DNA of 64,000 bases from Photobacterium salinisoli (GCF_003614885.1 NZ_QZMS01000007.1:310001-374000); one strand, 5' to 3'; shown: positions 35,160 through 46,426, counted from the first letter of the stretch. Notes: generated by a model from the letters alone, not told the origin. Made by a program: numbers and translations.

Positions 35160-35711
35160 TTACAGGTTGGCGTTCAGCACCTGAGATCGGGTATTCAGCC
35201 CGGTTAACAGCACGGCTTTTTCACTCAGGATATCAATCCGGTTACTTTGCTCCGCATTGAGCTGAAAATACTGGTTGATGGCGGTAATCTGCTTGTTGCT
35301 GAATGCGCTTTCATCGCCTGTTTTCAGCTCATTAAAGTGGGTGGGACGAACCTGTAAATAACCACCACTGATTTCCCATCGACCATATTCAGTAATCGTC
35401 AGGTGAAGCTGGCCCTGATCCTCATTAATCATGGTCACCCGGGTTACCCGTGAATAGGATTGATTGGGCATATAGACAATATGACTGGTTTCAATGACCT
35501 TTTTAAGTGTTTCAAGTCCGGGTACTTCGGTTGAGGCGACATCTGTGACAGTGTAAGACTGCCAGTTATGCGAAGTCAGAAAACGGGAAATTTTATGGTC
35601 ACTACTGAAGAAATAGTAAAGGCTGCCCAGGGTCACCAGACTTGCTAAAGCAATGATAATAAACCGGTAATATCGGTGCATTCTGACCGGCTGGGTTAGT
35701 CTACTGTACAT
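35160..35711 (-). CDS. toxS: ToxS, ToxR-associated periplasmic protein
   Basis: A 183-residue bitopic membrane protein. A short cytoplasmic N-terminus is followed by one transmembrane helix (FIIIALASLVTLGSLYYFF, about 17-35) and a periplasmic domain. The call rests on position, size and topology: it lies directly behind toxR with a 16-base overlap, in the toxRS-htpG arrangement of Vibrionaceae. ToxS stabilises the ToxR periplasmic domain and takes part in bile sensing in V. cholerae. Divergence from V. cholerae ToxS appears large. Confidence 0.88.
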   Translation of the reverse strand: MYSRLTQPVRMHRYYRFIIIALASLVTLGSLYYFFSSDHKISRFLTSHNWQSYTVTDVASTEVPGLETLKKVIETSHIVYMPNQSYSRVTRVTMINEDQGQLHLTITEYGRWEISGGYLQVRPTHFNELKTGDESAFSNKQITAINQYFQLNAEQSNRIDILSEKAVLLTGLNTRSQVLNANL

Positions 35712-36634
35712 GGCAGATCCCTTTCTCTGTCAAGTGTCACTATCGTTAGTGTCATATTTTTCCGGTAATCAGCCGTTGTATAAATCAGATTAATCCACAG
35801 CTGGTTATGCGCCCCACCTGTGACAATAATTCTGGCCGGCGCGGCAGACGGTTTGTTGTCATTGCTCCGCATGTGAGCGGAAACACATTGCCTGATCAGG
35901 GGGCGCCATTCTTGCCCCACGTCAACCTCGCTGGGAATCAGTACGGGAATATCATCGATCATAAATGCTTTATAGAAGGCGCTTGATGAGGGTGGGGGAG
36001 CCAGGTACGCCCAGAGCGGTAATACAATACACAGTATGAAGGTTGCCAGGGCACTGATAATGTACCTGGGATGGAATAACTGACGCCTGACAGGGGCGTG
36101 CGTTACCTGTGTTTCTGACTCTATAGGTGCGGTGTCGGCAGTGTCCTCAGCCGGGCTTTCAGAAACCGGATACTGGGCAGGTGAATCAATGAAGCTACTT
36201 ATGCTATCAGCCTGTGCACCATTGGGTGCCTCAATCGTGGATTCAGTGGCTGCGTCAATACGATCGACACTGGCTATCATCTGATACCCGCGTTTGGGAA
36301 TCGTCTTGATAAAGGCGGGTGAACGTGTCGAATCCTGCAGGTATTTTCGCAAGGTAGAAATCGATTGGGTCAGGCTGGAGTCATCTACCTCAAACCCTTG
36401 CGCGCGCCAGATAAAATCATGCATACGTTGACGGGAAATGATGGTTCCCGGCTCATCAAGCAGCAACTGCAATGCCCGGCTTTCATTGATACCTAAATAA
36501 ACGGTTTCTTCCGGCTGAAGTGCATCAGCCAGGCTGTTGTGTTGAGGGGAGAAAGTAAATCTGTTGCCAATCATAAATTTACAATGCGTATGATCCATTA
36601 CCAGCCTTTTGGTGACTTGTGACTCGTATATCAT
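35696..36634 (-). CDS. toxR: ToxR transmembrane transcriptional activator
   Basis: A 312-residue membrane-bound winged-helix regulator. The cytoplasmic DNA-binding domain (about 17-120) has FIWRAQGFEVDDSSLTQSIS and PKRGYQMIA, close to V. cholerae ToxR. A variable acidic Pro/Ser-rich tether follows (125-190), then one TM helix (about 192-213) and a periplasmic domain with C250 and C309, which match the disulphide pair of ToxR. The start at 36634 gives the same 12-residue N-terminal extension as the V. cholerae protein. It controls porins and virulence or stress genes; the porin in this window is a natural candidate target. Confidence 0.93.
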   Translation of the reverse strand: MIYESQVTKRLVMDHTHCKFMIGNRFTFSPQHNSLADALQPEETVYLGINESRALQLLLDEPGTIISRQRMHDFIWRAQGFEVDDSSLTQSISTLRKYLQDSTRSPAFIKTIPKRGYQMIASVDRIDAATESTIEAPNGAQADSISSFIDSPAQYPVSESPAEDTADTAPIESETQVTHAPVRRQLFHPRYIISALATFILCIVLPLWAYLAPPPSSSAFYKAFMIDDIPVLIPSEVDVGQEWRPLIRQCVSAHMRSNDNKPSAAPARIIVTGGAHNQLWINLIYTTADYRKNMTLTIVTLDRERDLPCTVD

Positions 36635-36705
36635 AGACGCCCGCTTGTTTATTGAATAGCTAAGAGACTGACTTTAAGGCGATCTCAGATTTTTTAACGG
36701 CAAGA

Positions 36706-36731
36706 CTTGATTTAAGCTGAACCGGCCATAT
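36706..36731 (+). promoter_or_regulatory. Sigma-32-type heat-shock promoter of htpG
   Basis: CTTGAT (36706-36711) and CCATAT (36726-36731) are separated by 14 bases and match the sigma-32 consensus CTTGAA-N12-14-CCCCATNT except for small deviations. They lie 43 bases upstream of the htpG start. Confidence 0.6.
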
Positions 36732-36773
36732 TTAGGTATCAGTAATGAGGTAAACCTGGATTACGGAGTTCAA

Positions 36774-38672
36774 ATGAGCGAGCAAACCCTGCAAAAAAAC
36801 AAAGAAACACGTGGCTTTCAATCTGAAGTAAAGCAATTGCTTCACTTAATGATCCACTCATTGTACTCAAATAAAGAGATATTTTTACGGGAGCTGATTT
36901 CCAATGCTTCCGATGCGGCTGATAAACTGAGGTTTCGTGCCCTTTCTGCCCCAGAACTGTATGAAAACGATGGCGAGCTGGCTGTTCGTTTGTCGTTTGA
37001 TGAAAAAGCAGGCACAGTCACTATCAGCGATAATGGTATCGGTATGACCCGCGATGAGGTGATCGAGCACCTGGGGACGATTGCAAAGTCCGGTACCAAA
37101 GACTTTTTCTCCAAGCTGAGCGAAGATCAAAGCAAAGATTCTCAGTTGATTGGCCAGTTTGGCGTTGGCTTCTATTCTTCGTTTATTGTTGCTGATGCCG
37201 TGACAGTCAATACCCGTGCTGCCGGCGCGGCTGCCGATCAGGCGGTCAGCTGGCACTCAACCGGTGAAGGCGATTATACGGTAGAAGATATCGAGAAAAC
37301 GGACCGTGGTACTGAGATCATTCTTCACCTGCGTGAAGAGGAAAAAGAATTCCTGAACGAGTACCGTCTGCGCAACATCATCAGTAAATATTCAGATCAC
37401 ATTGGTATTCCAGTGCTGATGGAAACGGCTGAACACGATGAGGAAGGCAAGGAAACCGGTAAAAAGTGGGAGCAGGTCAATAAGGCCCAGGCGTTATGGA
37501 CCCGCAGTAAGTCTGATATTTCAGATGATGAATATAAAGAATTCTACAAACACGTCTCCCATGATTTTGCTGAGCCGCTGAGCTGGAGCCATAACCGCGT
37601 GGAAGGCCAGCAAGACTATACCAGTCTGCTGTATATTCCGTCCAAGGCCCCGTTTGACCTGTATAACCGCGACAGCAAACACGGCCTGAAACTGTATGTG
37701 CAGCGTGTCTTTATCATGGACGATGCCGAGCAGTTCATGCCGATGTACCTGCGCTTTATGCGTGGTCTGATTGACTCAAATGATCTGCCGTTAAATGTGT
37801 CCCGTGAAATTCTGCAGGACAACAAAGTGACTCAGGCGCTGCGCAAAGCTTGTACTAAGCGTGCTTTGTCCATGCTGGAAAAGTTGTCGAAGAAAGATGA
37901 GTATGCATCGTTCTGGCAAGAGTTCGGTCAGGTACTGAAAGAAGGCGTGGCGGAAGATTTCGCGAATCGCGAGAAAATTGCCGGGTTGCTGCGTTTCAGC
38001 TCAACCCATAACGATACGCCAGAGCAAACCGTTTCTCTGGCAGACTATGTCAGCCGGATGAAAGAAGGCCAGGAAAAGATCTACTACATTACTGCAGATA
38101 GCTTCAAGGCGGCAAAAAACAGCCCGCACCTGGAACAGTTCCGTGCTAAAGGCCTGGAAGTTGTCCTGATGCACGACCGCATTGATGAATGGCTGATGGG
38201 TTATCTGCCGGAATTTGACGGTAAGCAGTTCCAGTCTATAACCAAGGCGGGTCTGGATCTTTCCAAGTTCGAAAACGAAGAAGAGAAAGAAGCGCAGGAG
38301 CAGACAAAAGAAGAGTTTGCCTCGGTTATTGAACGCACCAAAACGTATCTGGGCGATCGTGTGCAAGATGTTCGCGCAACCTTTAAGCTGCAAGATACAC
38401 CGGCTGTGGTAGTGACGGATGAAAATGAAATGGGGACACAAATGGCGAAACTGCTGGCTGCGGCCGGGCACGAAGCGCCGGAAGTGAAGTACATTTTTGA
38501 GTTGAATCCGAAACACCCGGTAGTGAACCGTATGGCCGATGAAGCGGATGAAGACGCGTTTGGCCGCTGGGTTGAGATGTTACTGGGGCAGGCAATGCTT
38601 GCTGAACGAGGCTCGATGGAAGATCCATCCCAGTTCCTTGCTGCCGTAAATAAGCTGTTGGCACAGCCATAA
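36774..38672 (+). CDS. htpG: HtpG, Hsp90-family chaperone
   Basis: The bacterial Hsp90 chaperone, 632 residues, cytoplasmic dimer. The GHKL ATP-binding domain contains [16 protein letters not shown], the nucleotide motif [22 protein letters not shown] and [11 protein letters not shown]. The middle domain has the catalytic Arg in [11 protein letters not shown], and the C-terminal dimerisation domain follows. It starts after ACGGAG, is divergent from toxR, and carries a heat-shock promoter. Confidence 0.97.
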   Translation: MSEQTLQKNKETRGFQSEVKQLLHLMIHSLYSNKEIFLRELISNASDAADKLRFRALSAPELYENDGELAVRLSFDEKAGTVTISDNGIGMTRDEVIEHLGTIAKSGTKDFFSKLSEDQSKDSQLIGQFGVGFYSSFIVADAVTVNTRAAGAAADQAVSWHSTGEGDYTVEDIEKTDRGTEIILHLREEEKEFLNEYRLRNIISKYSDHIGIPVLMETAEHDEEGKETGKKWEQVNKAQALWTRSKSDISDDEYKEFYKHVSHDFAEPLSWSHNRVEGQQDYTSLLYIPSKAPFDLYNRDSKHGLKLYVQRVFIMDDAEQFMPMYLRFMRGLIDSNDLPLNVSREILQDNKVTQALRKACTKRALSMLEKLSKKDEYASFWQEFGQVLKEGVAEDFANREKIAGLLRFSSTHNDTPEQTVSLADYVSRMKEGQEKIYYITADSFKAAKNSPHLEQFRAKGLEVVLMHDRIDEWLMGYLPEFDGKQFQSITKAGLDLSKFENEEEKEAQEQTKEEFASVIERTKTYLGDRVQDVRATFKLQDTPAVVVTDENEMGTQMAKLLAAAGHEAPEVKYIFELNPKHPVVNRMADEADEDAFGRWVEMLLGQAMLAERGSMEDPSQFLAAVNKLLAQP

Positions 38673-38678
38673 TCACTC

Positions 38679-38708
38679 ACGGGCGCAGAGGCAATCTGCG
38701 CCCGTTTT
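38679..38708 (+). terminator. Terminator of htpG
   Basis: An 11-bp perfect stem ACGGGCGCAGA / TCTGCGCCCGT with a 5-base loop and a short T-run. Confidence 0.88.
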
Positions 38709-38819
38709 GCTTCAAAGAGTATGCTGATACAGAATGTAATCGTTTAGCTTCCGGGGACGCGGACTTGCGAGTATGGTCTAATCAGTGTATTTTTCTGACT
38801 TTCCAAAAACTCCGGCTAA

Positions 38820-39485
<666 letters not shown>

Positions 39486-39541
39486 TCGATTCGATTATCG
39501 GTGATGTTCCACAGCCAATGTGGTTAACAGACTGTATGGTC

Positions 39542-39576
39542 AAAAAGCGGGAGGTTAACAGCCTTCCGCTTTTTTT
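39542..39576 (+). terminator. Terminator of adk
   Basis: A long stem AAAAAGCGGGAGG / CCTTCCGCTTTTT (13 bp with one G-T pair) around a short loop, ending in a T-run. Confidence 0.88.
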
Positions 39577-39662
39577 ATGCTGAAGACTGCGATACTCAGG
39601 GCAAATCAACCGCTTAATGGTACACTATCGTTGTCATTGAATAACAAAATGAACTGTAGGTG

Positions 39663-40634
39663 ATGATGGAGAATAAAGGCATTGGCGTACTCTTGGTCAA
39701 TCTGGGTACACCGGATGAAGCAACCCCAGCGGCGGTAAAGCGCTTTCTGGGCGAATTTTTGAGTGACTCCCGTGTCGTCGATCTGTCTAAGTGGATATGG
39801 CGACCGGCGTTGTACGGGGCAATTCTTCCTATCCGTTCTCCCAAAGTTGCGAAACTGTATCAGTCGATTTGGCTTGAGGAAGGCTCGCCGCTGATGGTCT
39901 ATTCTCAGCGACAACGCGATGCGCTGGAGGCAAGGCTGAACATACCGGTAGCTTTGGGTATGACGTACGGGAACCCCAGCATTAAGTCGGCCTTATCGAT
40001 GCTCAATGATCAGGGATGCCGAAAGGTAATTGTTTTACCGTTATATCCGCAGTATTCGCGCACGACAACAGCTGCCGTGTTTGACAAAGTGGCACGCAGC
40101 CTTAATCAGACGGATTACCTGCCAGAGCTCAGGTTCATCAACCATTATCAGGACCACCCAGGCTATATTTCGGCGCTTGCTGAATCGGTGACTAATGTCT
40201 GGGCTGAGCATGGAGAACCCGACTATCTGCTGTGTTCTTATCATGGCATTCCAAAACGTTACGCGGACTTGGGCGATCCTTATCCCGAGCACTGTAACGA
40301 GACAACAGCTCTTCTGGCGGAAGCCCTGGCGATGCCAAGAGAAAAGATGAGCATGAGTTATCAGTCGATTTTTGGTCGTGAAGAATGGCTAAAGCCTTAT
40401 ACCGAGCCAACGATTATTGAATTGGCCCAAAAAGGGGTTAAGCGGCTGGATGTGATTTGCCCTGCTTTTTCAGTCGATTGTCTGGAAACCATCGAAGAGA
40501 TAGCGGAGGGCTGTAAAGATGCCTTCATCAATGCCGGTGGTGAAACCTTTAACCTGATCCCCTGCCTCAATGATAACAGTGCCCATATTGCTATGATGGA
40601 AAACCTGATCAAACAGCATATTCAGGGCTGGTAA
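39663..40634 (+). CDS. hemH: Ferrochelatase
   Basis: A 323-residue enzyme inserting Fe2+ into protoporphyrin IX, the last step of protoheme synthesis. Family motifs are [34 protein letters not shown], the iron-site His in [11 protein letters not shown] and the acidic [15 protein letters not shown]. Three consecutive starts occur (GTG 39660, ATG 39663, ATG 39666); the exact one is uncertain. The poor ribosome site (TGTAGG) suggests modest translation. Confidence 0.96.
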   Translation: MMENKGIGVLLVNLGTPDEATPAAVKRFLGEFLSDSRVVDLSKWIWRPALYGAILPIRSPKVAKLYQSIWLEEGSPLMVYSQRQRDALEARLNIPVALGMTYGNPSIKSALSMLNDQGCRKVIVLPLYPQYSRTTTAAVFDKVARSLNQTDYLPELRFINHYQDHPGYISALAESVTNVWAEHGEPDYLLCSYHGIPKRYADLGDPYPEHCNETTALLAEALAMPREKMSMSYQSIFGREEWLKPYTEPTIIELAQKGVKRLDVICPAFSVDCLETIEEIAEGCKDAFINAGGETFNLIPCLNDNSAHIAMMENLIKQHIQGW

Positions 40635-40665
40635 CCTTTTCTTAACTTCGCTATATACCATGATC

Positions 40666-40693
40666 TGGCTCGCACTTATTGTTCGAGCCATTT
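40666..40693 (+). terminator. Possible terminator of hemH
   Basis: A 7-bp perfect stem TGGCTCG / CGAGCCA with an 11-base loop and only three T after it; a weak candidate. Confidence 0.4.
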
Positions 40694-40755
40694 CTTCACT
40701 GAACTATATTTTGTGATATCATCCGCAAGTTTTTTCTACCCGGCAGCGCGATATC

Positions 40756-42057
40756 ATGAAATTTCCTGGTCAACGTAAATCAAAACACTATTTTCCCGTC
40801 CATGCCCGAGATCCGCTTCTGACTCAGGCCAGCAGCAAACCGCTTGCGCGTACCCATGTCGTTGGCATAGACCAAACGCTGGTGGACATTGAAGCCTGTG
40901 TCGATGATGAGTTCCTGAGTCGTTATGCGCTGAGCAAAGGGCACTCTTTGGTTATCGCGGAAGAGGCGGCAGAAGCGCTTTATCGTGAGCTGAAAGAAAA
41001 AGACCTGATTCGCCATGAGTTTGCGGGTGGTACGATAGGAAACACGCTGCACAATTATTCTGTACTGGCTGATGATAAATCCGTGCTTCTGGGCGTGATG
41101 AGCCAGGATATCCAGATTGGCAGCTATGCATACCGGTATCTGGTGAACACATCCAGCCGTATGGATCTGAATAATCTCCAGCCTGTGGACGGGCCGATTG
41201 GCCGCTGTTTTGCCCTGATCACTCCGGATGGAGAACGGACGTTTGCCATCAACGAAGGACGGATGAACCAGCTGGAACCGGACAGTATCCCGGAATCGAT
41301 CTTCGAACGTGCCTCTGCGCTGGTGCTGACGGCCTATCTGGTGCGTTGCAAAGAAGGCGATCCAATGCCGGAAGCTACCATGCGTGCTATTCAGTATGCC
41401 AAAAAATACGATGTCCCGGTTGTACTGACATTGGGTACCAAATTTGTGATAGCAGACGATCCTCAATGGTGGCGCGATTTCCTGCGCGATCATGTTACGG
41501 TTGTCGCCATGAATGAAGACGAAGCCGAAGCCCTGACAGGATTTGCCGATCCATTGCTGGCTTCTGATAAAGCACTGGACTGGGTTGATTTTGTGTTGTG
41601 CACTGCGGGACCGGTGGGTTTGTACACAGCAGGTTATACAGAAGAGAGCACGAAGCGAGCCACCAGTCTGCCGCTGTTGCCTGGTGAAATTCCTGAGTTT
41701 AACCGCTACGAATTCAGCCGACCGATGACCAAAGCTGATTGTGAAACGCCTCTTCGGGTTTATTCGCACATCGCCCCTTATATGGGTGGACCGGAGCGTA
41801 TAAAAAATACCAATGGTGCCGGGGACGGCGCACTGTCTGCATTGCTGCATGATATGGCGGCGAACCGTTACCATAAAGAAAATGTGCCAAAATCCAGCAA
41901 GCACAGCTACGATTTCCTGGCTTATTCATCGTTTTCTCAGATCTGCCTGTATTCGAATCGCGTCAGTTACGAAGTACTGGCTCAGCACTCTCCACGTTTG
42001 TCGCGAGGATTACCCGAGCGGGAAGACAGTCTGGAAGAGGCGTATTGGGAGCGTTGA
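40756..42057 (+). CDS. gsk: Inosine-guanosine kinase
   Basis: A 433-residue PfkB-family nucleoside kinase phosphorylating guanosine and inosine. The N-terminal extension (MKFPGQRKSKHYFPVHARDP), the glycine motif FAGGTIGNTLHNYSVLADD and the PfkB C-terminal signature NTNGAGDGALSALLHD with catalytic Asp all match Gsk. Its place downstream of hemH is shared with E. coli (hemH-aes-gsk) and Vibrio. An ATG start follows GGCAGCGCG, a weak ribosome site. Confidence 0.94.
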   Translation: MKFPGQRKSKHYFPVHARDPLLTQASSKPLARTHVVGIDQTLVDIEACVDDEFLSRYALSKGHSLVIAEEAAEALYRELKEKDLIRHEFAGGTIGNTLHNYSVLADDKSVLLGVMSQDIQIGSYAYRYLVNTSSRMDLNNLQPVDGPIGRCFALITPDGERTFAINEGRMNQLEPDSIPESIFERASALVLTAYLVRCKEGDPMPEATMRAIQYAKKYDVPVVLTLGTKFVIADDPQWWRDFLRDHVTVVAMNEDEAEALTGFADPLLASDKALDWVDFVLCTAGPVGLYTAGYTEESTKRATSLPLLPGEIPEFNRYEFSRPMTKADCETPLRVYSHIAPYMGGPERIKNTNGAGDGALSALLHDMAANRYHKENVPKSSKHSYDFLAYSSFSQICLYSNRVSYEVLAQHSPRLSRGLPEREDSLEEAYWER

Positions 42058-42097
42058 TATCCCGATACCGGTGAAAAATAGAGACTTTCATGTTTGT

Positions 42098-42124
42098 AAA
42101 AAACCGCCATTTTGGCGGTTTTTT
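42098..42124 (+). terminator. Terminator of gsk
   Basis: A stem AAAAAACCGCCA / TGGCGGTTTTTT with a 3-base loop, 41 bases after the gsk stop; A- and T-rich flanks would let it act in both directions. Confidence 0.9.
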
Positions 42125-42708
42125 GTTATTCAGCGATAGCAAAAAGGGCATGGATCTGGGCTAACAGCCACGGTTATATTCAGGCAATCGATTTCGTTTG
42201 ATAGGTTTTGTTAATTACTTTCAGAAAGCCTACTCAATAAGGCACTCAGCATGTCGTGATGAAAACGGGCCGGCGAGGATGATTTTGAACTAAAGACGGG
42301 ACACAAAAAGTGCGCAGTATTGACCTGCTTACCATGATTTTTTTTCAGAAGGTAAAATATTCATATTTTGATTTTCGCTCAACTTCGCGGTGCTTTTTGC
42401 GTTTTTCATGTGATTTAAGGTCAAGTCACTCGACAAAGTAAAGCAAGCGATCTGGAAATGAGCGGGCAGTGGGATATTTTATCCAGCCTTCGTGTTTCAG
42501 TTTTTATGTCAGTTGATAGAATTAGCGGGATGTAACTTTGTGACAAATGCAGATATAGTGTGCTCCATCTTGGGGAACTCTACATTCTGATAGGTATAAC
42601 CTATTAAATTGAGAGGCCAGGACATCAGCACATTGTCGTTCTGAATGTTATGCTTTGCCGGAATTAGACCCGTCAAACTTGTATACCTGTTAGGGAAAGA
42701 TAAAGAAC
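42125..42708. other. Long intergenic region upstream of zwf
   Basis: A stretch of 584 bases without a recognisable gene. The last 180 bases probably hold the zwf promoter: a HexR-like 15-mer at 42531-42545 and a small palindrome TAGGT-ATA-ACCTA at 42591-42603 overlapping a -10-like TATAAC. The upstream 400 bases are AT-rich with runs of T; I see no RNA gene that I can name. Confidence 0.4.
42531..42545. promoter_or_regulatory. HexR-like operator upstream of zwf
   Basis: TGTAACTTTGTGACA matches 12 of 15 positions of the gamma-proteobacterial HexR consensus TGTARTWWWAYTACA. HexR represses zwf and related sugar-acid genes in several relatives. It lies 166 bases before the zwf start. Confidence 0.4.
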
Positions 42709-44208
42709 ATGGTCATACCTGAAAACAGCGATATTGTTATTTTTGGTGCCTCAGGCGATTTAACGTATCGTAAGCTTATCCCAGCGCTGTATCATCTGTA
42801 TGTTAATCAGATGCTACCTTCTGATTTCTCTATCCTTGGCGTAAGCCGTACTGCAAACAGTGATGAGGAATACAGAGAAAAAGTCCGGACTTCTCTGATC
42901 AAAACTGAGAAAACGGATCCCGAGAAGTTGGCTGCATTTTGTCAGCATGTTGGATATCAGGCCATCAACACGTTAGATTGTGATGACTATGGTAAGTTGC
43001 AACAGCGACTGGAAGAAAAAGCCACTCAGTCTGCTGCTCCTCGTAACACTCTGTTCTATCTCGCCACTCCCCCCAGTTTATATGATGTGATCCCGGCCAG
43101 TCTGGCTGCTCATGGTCTGAACGATGAAAGCACCGGCTGGAAACGACTGATCATCGAAAAACCGTTTGGTTATGACCTGGAAACGGCTCAGGAACTGGAT
43201 AAGAAACTGCACAAGCATTTCAAAGAAAGCCAGATTTTCCGTATCGACCACTACCTGGGTAAAGAAACGGTTCAGAACCTGCTGGTATTCCGCTTTGCTA
43301 ACGGTATGTTTGAGCCATTGTGGAACCGTAACTTTATTGATTACGTCGAGATCACCGCTGCGGAATTCCTGGGTGTGGAAGAACGTGGTGGTTATTACGA
43401 AAACGCAGGTGCGGTTCGCGATATGCTGCAGAATCACCTGCTGCAGGTTTTGGCCATGGTTGCTATGGAGCCGCCATCGGCCATCAACGGTAACGTGATG
43501 CGTGATGAAGTGGCCAAAGTGCTTAATAGCCTGCAACCGCTGTCTGAAGAAGACTTGCGTAAGAACCTGGTTCTGGGGCAATACACAGCTTCTGAATTAC
43601 GCGGAAAAGAGCTTGCCGGTTATCGTGAAGAGCCGGGTGTTGCTGAAGACTCCCGTACCGAAACCTATGTTGGCCTGAAAGCCTTTATCAATAACTGGCG
43701 CTGGAACGGTGTACCGTTTTATATCCGCACCGGTAAGCGCCTGCCAACGCGAGTCACTGAAGTGGTTATTCACTTCAAGAAAACGCCGCACCCGGTATTT
43801 GGTAAAGATGCACCCGATAACAAGCTTGTCCTGCGTATCCAGCCTGACGAAGGTATTTTGATGAACTTCGCTCTGAAACGCCCGGGCGCAGGCTTCAAAA
43901 CCCAGGAAGTGGCGATGGATTTCCGTTACGACGAACTGGTTGACAGCAATGTGCTGACGGCGTACGAGCGTTTGTTACTGGATGCCATGGCCGGTGATTC
44001 AACCCTGTTTGCGCGCAGCGATGCGGTTGAAGCTTGCTGGCGTTATGTCCAGCCGATTCTGTCATTCAATCAGGATCCGCATGCCCTGTTTGGTTATGCT
44101 TGTGGAACCTGGGGACCGAAAGAAGCCGATGAACTGCTGGCCAGGGATAACCGTCAGTGGCGCTTCCCGTGCTCAAACCTGACTGATACCGAATATTGCG
44201 AGTTATAA
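42709..44208 (+). CDS. zwf: Glucose-6-phosphate 1-dehydrogenase
   Basis: The first enzyme of the oxidative pentose phosphate path, 499 residues, oxidising glucose-6-phosphate to 6-phosphogluconolactone with NADP. The Rossmann start [20 protein letters not shown], the substrate-binding signature RIDHYLGKE with catalytic His and Lys, and [12 protein letters not shown] are present. A GGGAAAG ribosome site precedes the ATG. It leads a tight zwf-pgl-gnd operon. Confidence 0.97.
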   Translation: MVIPENSDIVIFGASGDLTYRKLIPALYHLYVNQMLPSDFSILGVSRTANSDEEYREKVRTSLIKTEKTDPEKLAAFCQHVGYQAINTLDCDDYGKLQQRLEEKATQSAAPRNTLFYLATPPSLYDVIPASLAAHGLNDESTGWKRLIIEKPFGYDLETAQELDKKLHKHFKESQIFRIDHYLGKETVQNLLVFRFANGMFEPLWNRNFIDYVEITAAEFLGVEERGGYYENAGAVRDMLQNHLLQVLAMVAMEPPSAINGNVMRDEVAKVLNSLQPLSEEDLRKNLVLGQYTASELRGKELAGYREEPGVAEDSRTETYVGLKAFINNWRWNGVPFYIRTGKRLPTRVTEVVIHFKKTPHPVFGKDAPDNKLVLRIQPDEGILMNFALKRPGAGFKTQEVAMDFRYDELVDSNVLTAYERLLLDAMAGDSTLFARSDAVEACWRYVQPILSFNQDPHALFGYACGTWGPKEADELLARDNRQWRFPCSNLTDTEYCEL

Positions 44209-44210
44209 CT

Positions 44211-44936
44211 ATGACTGATCTTAAAATTCATGCTGATGCACAAGCCGTGGTGAAGAGCCTGGCTGACGACATGATGGCAATCAGCCAGCAAGAGAAACCT
44301 GTGCATATTTCGCTGTCGGGGGGTAGCACGCCTAAGCAATTGTTTGCCGCTTTGGCCCAGGCGCCGTATGCCGAAGGCGTTAACTGGCAGAATTTGCATT
44401 TCTGGTGGGGCGACGAGCGTTGTGTTGCGCCGGATGATGCAGAAAGTAACTATGGTTGTGCCCAGGCACTGTTGTTTGATCACGTTGCGATCCCGGCAGA
44501 AAATATCCACCGTATCCGTGGTGAAGATGAACCACAGGCTGAAGCGAAGCGTTTCGCAGAAGAAATGGCTGCGGTAATTCCGGTTGAGAATGGACTGCCT
44601 GTTTTTGACTGGATTTTACTTGGTGTCGGCGACGATGGTCATACTGCGTCTCTTTTCCCGGGACAGACTGACTATGATGAACCCGGTTTAAGTCTGGTTG
44701 CACCTCATCCGCAAAGCGGTCAGTTACGTGTCAGTAAGTCAGCACGTTTGCTGGAAGCAGCAAAACGAATTTCTTATCTGGTTATCGGTGCGGGTAAAAC
44801 CGAGATTGTGGCAGAAATCCACTCTCAGTCCGCCGATAGCCTGCCTTATCCGGCCGCCAAGATTAAGGCGCGTAACGGAAAGACAGAATGGTATTTGGAT
44901 GCAGTAGCAGCCAGTAAGTTAGCGATTGGAGAATAA
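44211..44936 (+). CDS. pgl: 6-phosphogluconolactonase
   Basis: A 241-residue cytoplasmic lactonase of the DevB/SOL family, hydrolysing 6-phosphogluconolactone. Motifs are VHISLSGGSTPKQLFAALAQ, FWWGDERCVAPDDAESNYG and GVGDDGHTASLFPG. The ATG two bases after the zwf stop is used; gnd starts four bases after its end. This step is the second of the pathway encoded by the operon. Confidence 0.96.
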   Translation: MTDLKIHADAQAVVKSLADDMMAISQQEKPVHISLSGGSTPKQLFAALAQAPYAEGVNWQNLHFWWGDERCVAPDDAESNYGCAQALLFDHVAIPAENIHRIRGEDEPQAEAKRFAEEMAAVIPVENGLPVFDWILLGVGDDGHTASLFPGQTDYDEPGLSLVAPHPQSGQLRVSKSARLLEAAKRISYLVIGAGKTEIVAEIHSQSADSLPYPAAKIKARNGKTEWYLDAVAASKLAIGE

Positions 44937-44940
44937 ATTA

Positions 44941-46389
44941 ATGAAAGGTGATATTGGTGTAATCGGCCTTGCCGTTATGGGCCAGAACCTGATCCTGAAC
45001 ATGGATGACCACGGTTTTAAGGTCGTTGCGCATAACCGTACAGCTGCCAAAGTCGACGAATTTCTGAATGGCCCGGCTAAAGGCACTAAGATCCAGGGCG
45101 CTTACAGCCTGCAGGAACTGGTAGACAAGCTGGAAGCCCCTCGCAAAATCATGCTGATGGTGCGTGCCGGTGACGTGGTCGACAGCTTTATCGAGCAACT
45201 GATCCCGCTGCTGGATAAAGGCGACATCATCATTGATGGCGGTAACTCTAACTACCCGGACAGCATCCGCCGTGTGGACTACCTGAAAGACAAAGGTCTG
45301 CGTTTCATCGGTGCCGGCGTATCCGGTGGTGAAGAAGGTGCTCGTTTCGGACCGTCTATCATGCCAGGTGGTGATGCGGAAGCATGGCCATTTGTGAAGC
45401 CTATTTTCCAGGCGATTGCCGCTAAAACTGAGCAGGGCGAACCTTGCTGTGACTGGGTTGGCGAGTCAGGCGCTGGCCACTTTGTGAAAATGGTTCACAA
45501 CGGTATTGAATACGGCGATATGCAGCTGATCAGCGAAGCGTATCACTTCATGAAAACCGGTCTGGGGATGACTCACGAAGAAATGGAGCAGGCGTTCCGT
45601 GACTGGAATGAGACTGAGCTGAACAGCTACCTGATCGAAATCACTGCTGATATTCTGGCTTACCGTGATGAAGATGGCGAGCCGCTGGTTGAGAAAATCA
45701 TGGATTCTGCCGGCCAGAAAGGCACGGGTAAATGGACAGGTATTAATGCTCTGGACATGGGTATCCCGCTGACACTGATCACCGAATCTGTGTTTGCGCG
45801 CTGCCTGTCTTCGCTGAAAGGTCAGCGTGAAGATGCAGAGAAGCTGTTTGGCAAAACAGTAGAAGCCGTTGAAGGCGATAAAGCAGAGTGGCTGGAAGCG
45901 GTACGTCAGGCACTGCTGGCTTCTAAGATTATCTCTTATGCACAAGGCTTTATGCTGATGCGTCAGGCGTCTGACGACAACGGCTGGAATCTGAATTACG
46001 GTAATGTTGCCCTGATGTGGCGCGGTGGCTGTATCATTCGATCCGCTTTCCTGGGTAACATTCGTGATGCGTTTGAAGCGGACCCTTCACTGGCGTTCTT
46101 GGGCTCAGATCCCTACTTCAAAGCAATTCTGGAAAACGGCATGAAAGCATGGCGTAAAGTTGCAGCTAAGTCTCTGGAAATTGGTCTGCCAATGCCGTGT
46201 CTGACATCTGCACTGACCTTCCTGGATGGTTATACTACTGCGCGTCTGCCGGCAAATATGATTCAGGCTCAGCGTGACTATTTTGGTGCGCACACCTATG
46301 AGCGTATCGATCAGCCACGTGGTCAGTATTTCCACACCAACTGGACTGGCACAGGCGGCGATACTGCCTCCACAACCTACGACGTATAA
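44941..46389 (+). CDS. gnd: 6-phosphogluconate dehydrogenase, decarboxylating
   Basis: A 482-residue enzyme making ribulose-5-phosphate, CO2 and NADPH. The N-terminal motif is GDIGVIGLAVMGQNLILNMD, with IIDGGNSNYPDS, GVSGGEEGARFGPSIMPGG and the catalytic Lys in GAGHFVKMVHNGIEYGDMQ; the C-terminal tail is GQYFHTNWTG. ATG 44941 is chosen by alignment to the usual N-terminus. It completes the oxidative pentose phosphate branch in one operon. Confidence 0.97.
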   Translation: MKGDIGVIGLAVMGQNLILNMDDHGFKVVAHNRTAAKVDEFLNGPAKGTKIQGAYSLQELVDKLEAPRKIMLMVRAGDVVDSFIEQLIPLLDKGDIIIDGGNSNYPDSIRRVDYLKDKGLRFIGAGVSGGEEGARFGPSIMPGGDAEAWPFVKPIFQAIAAKTEQGEPCCDWVGESGAGHFVKMVHNGIEYGDMQLISEAYHFMKTGLGMTHEEMEQAFRDWNETELNSYLIEITADILAYRDEDGEPLVEKIMDSAGQKGTGKWTGINALDMGIPLTLITESVFARCLSSLKGQREDAEKLFGKTVEAVEGDKAEWLEAVRQALLASKIISYAQGFMLMRQASDDNGWNLNYGNVALMWRGGCIIRSAFLGNIRDAFEADPSLAFLGSDPYFKAILENGMKAWRKVAAKSLEIGLPMPCLTSALTFLDGYTTARLPANMIQAQRDYFGAHTYERIDQPRGQYFHTNWTGTGGDTASTTYDV

Positions 46390-46426
46390 TCGTAGCGCGC
46401 TGCTAAGCGGTTAAGAAACAGCAATC

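Noticed and set aside
40780-41904. A 374-codon open frame on the minus strand
   Set aside because: It lies wholly inside gsk on the other strand; gsk has clear kinase motifs, while this frame has a His/Arg/Phe-rich composition typical of an antisense shadow.
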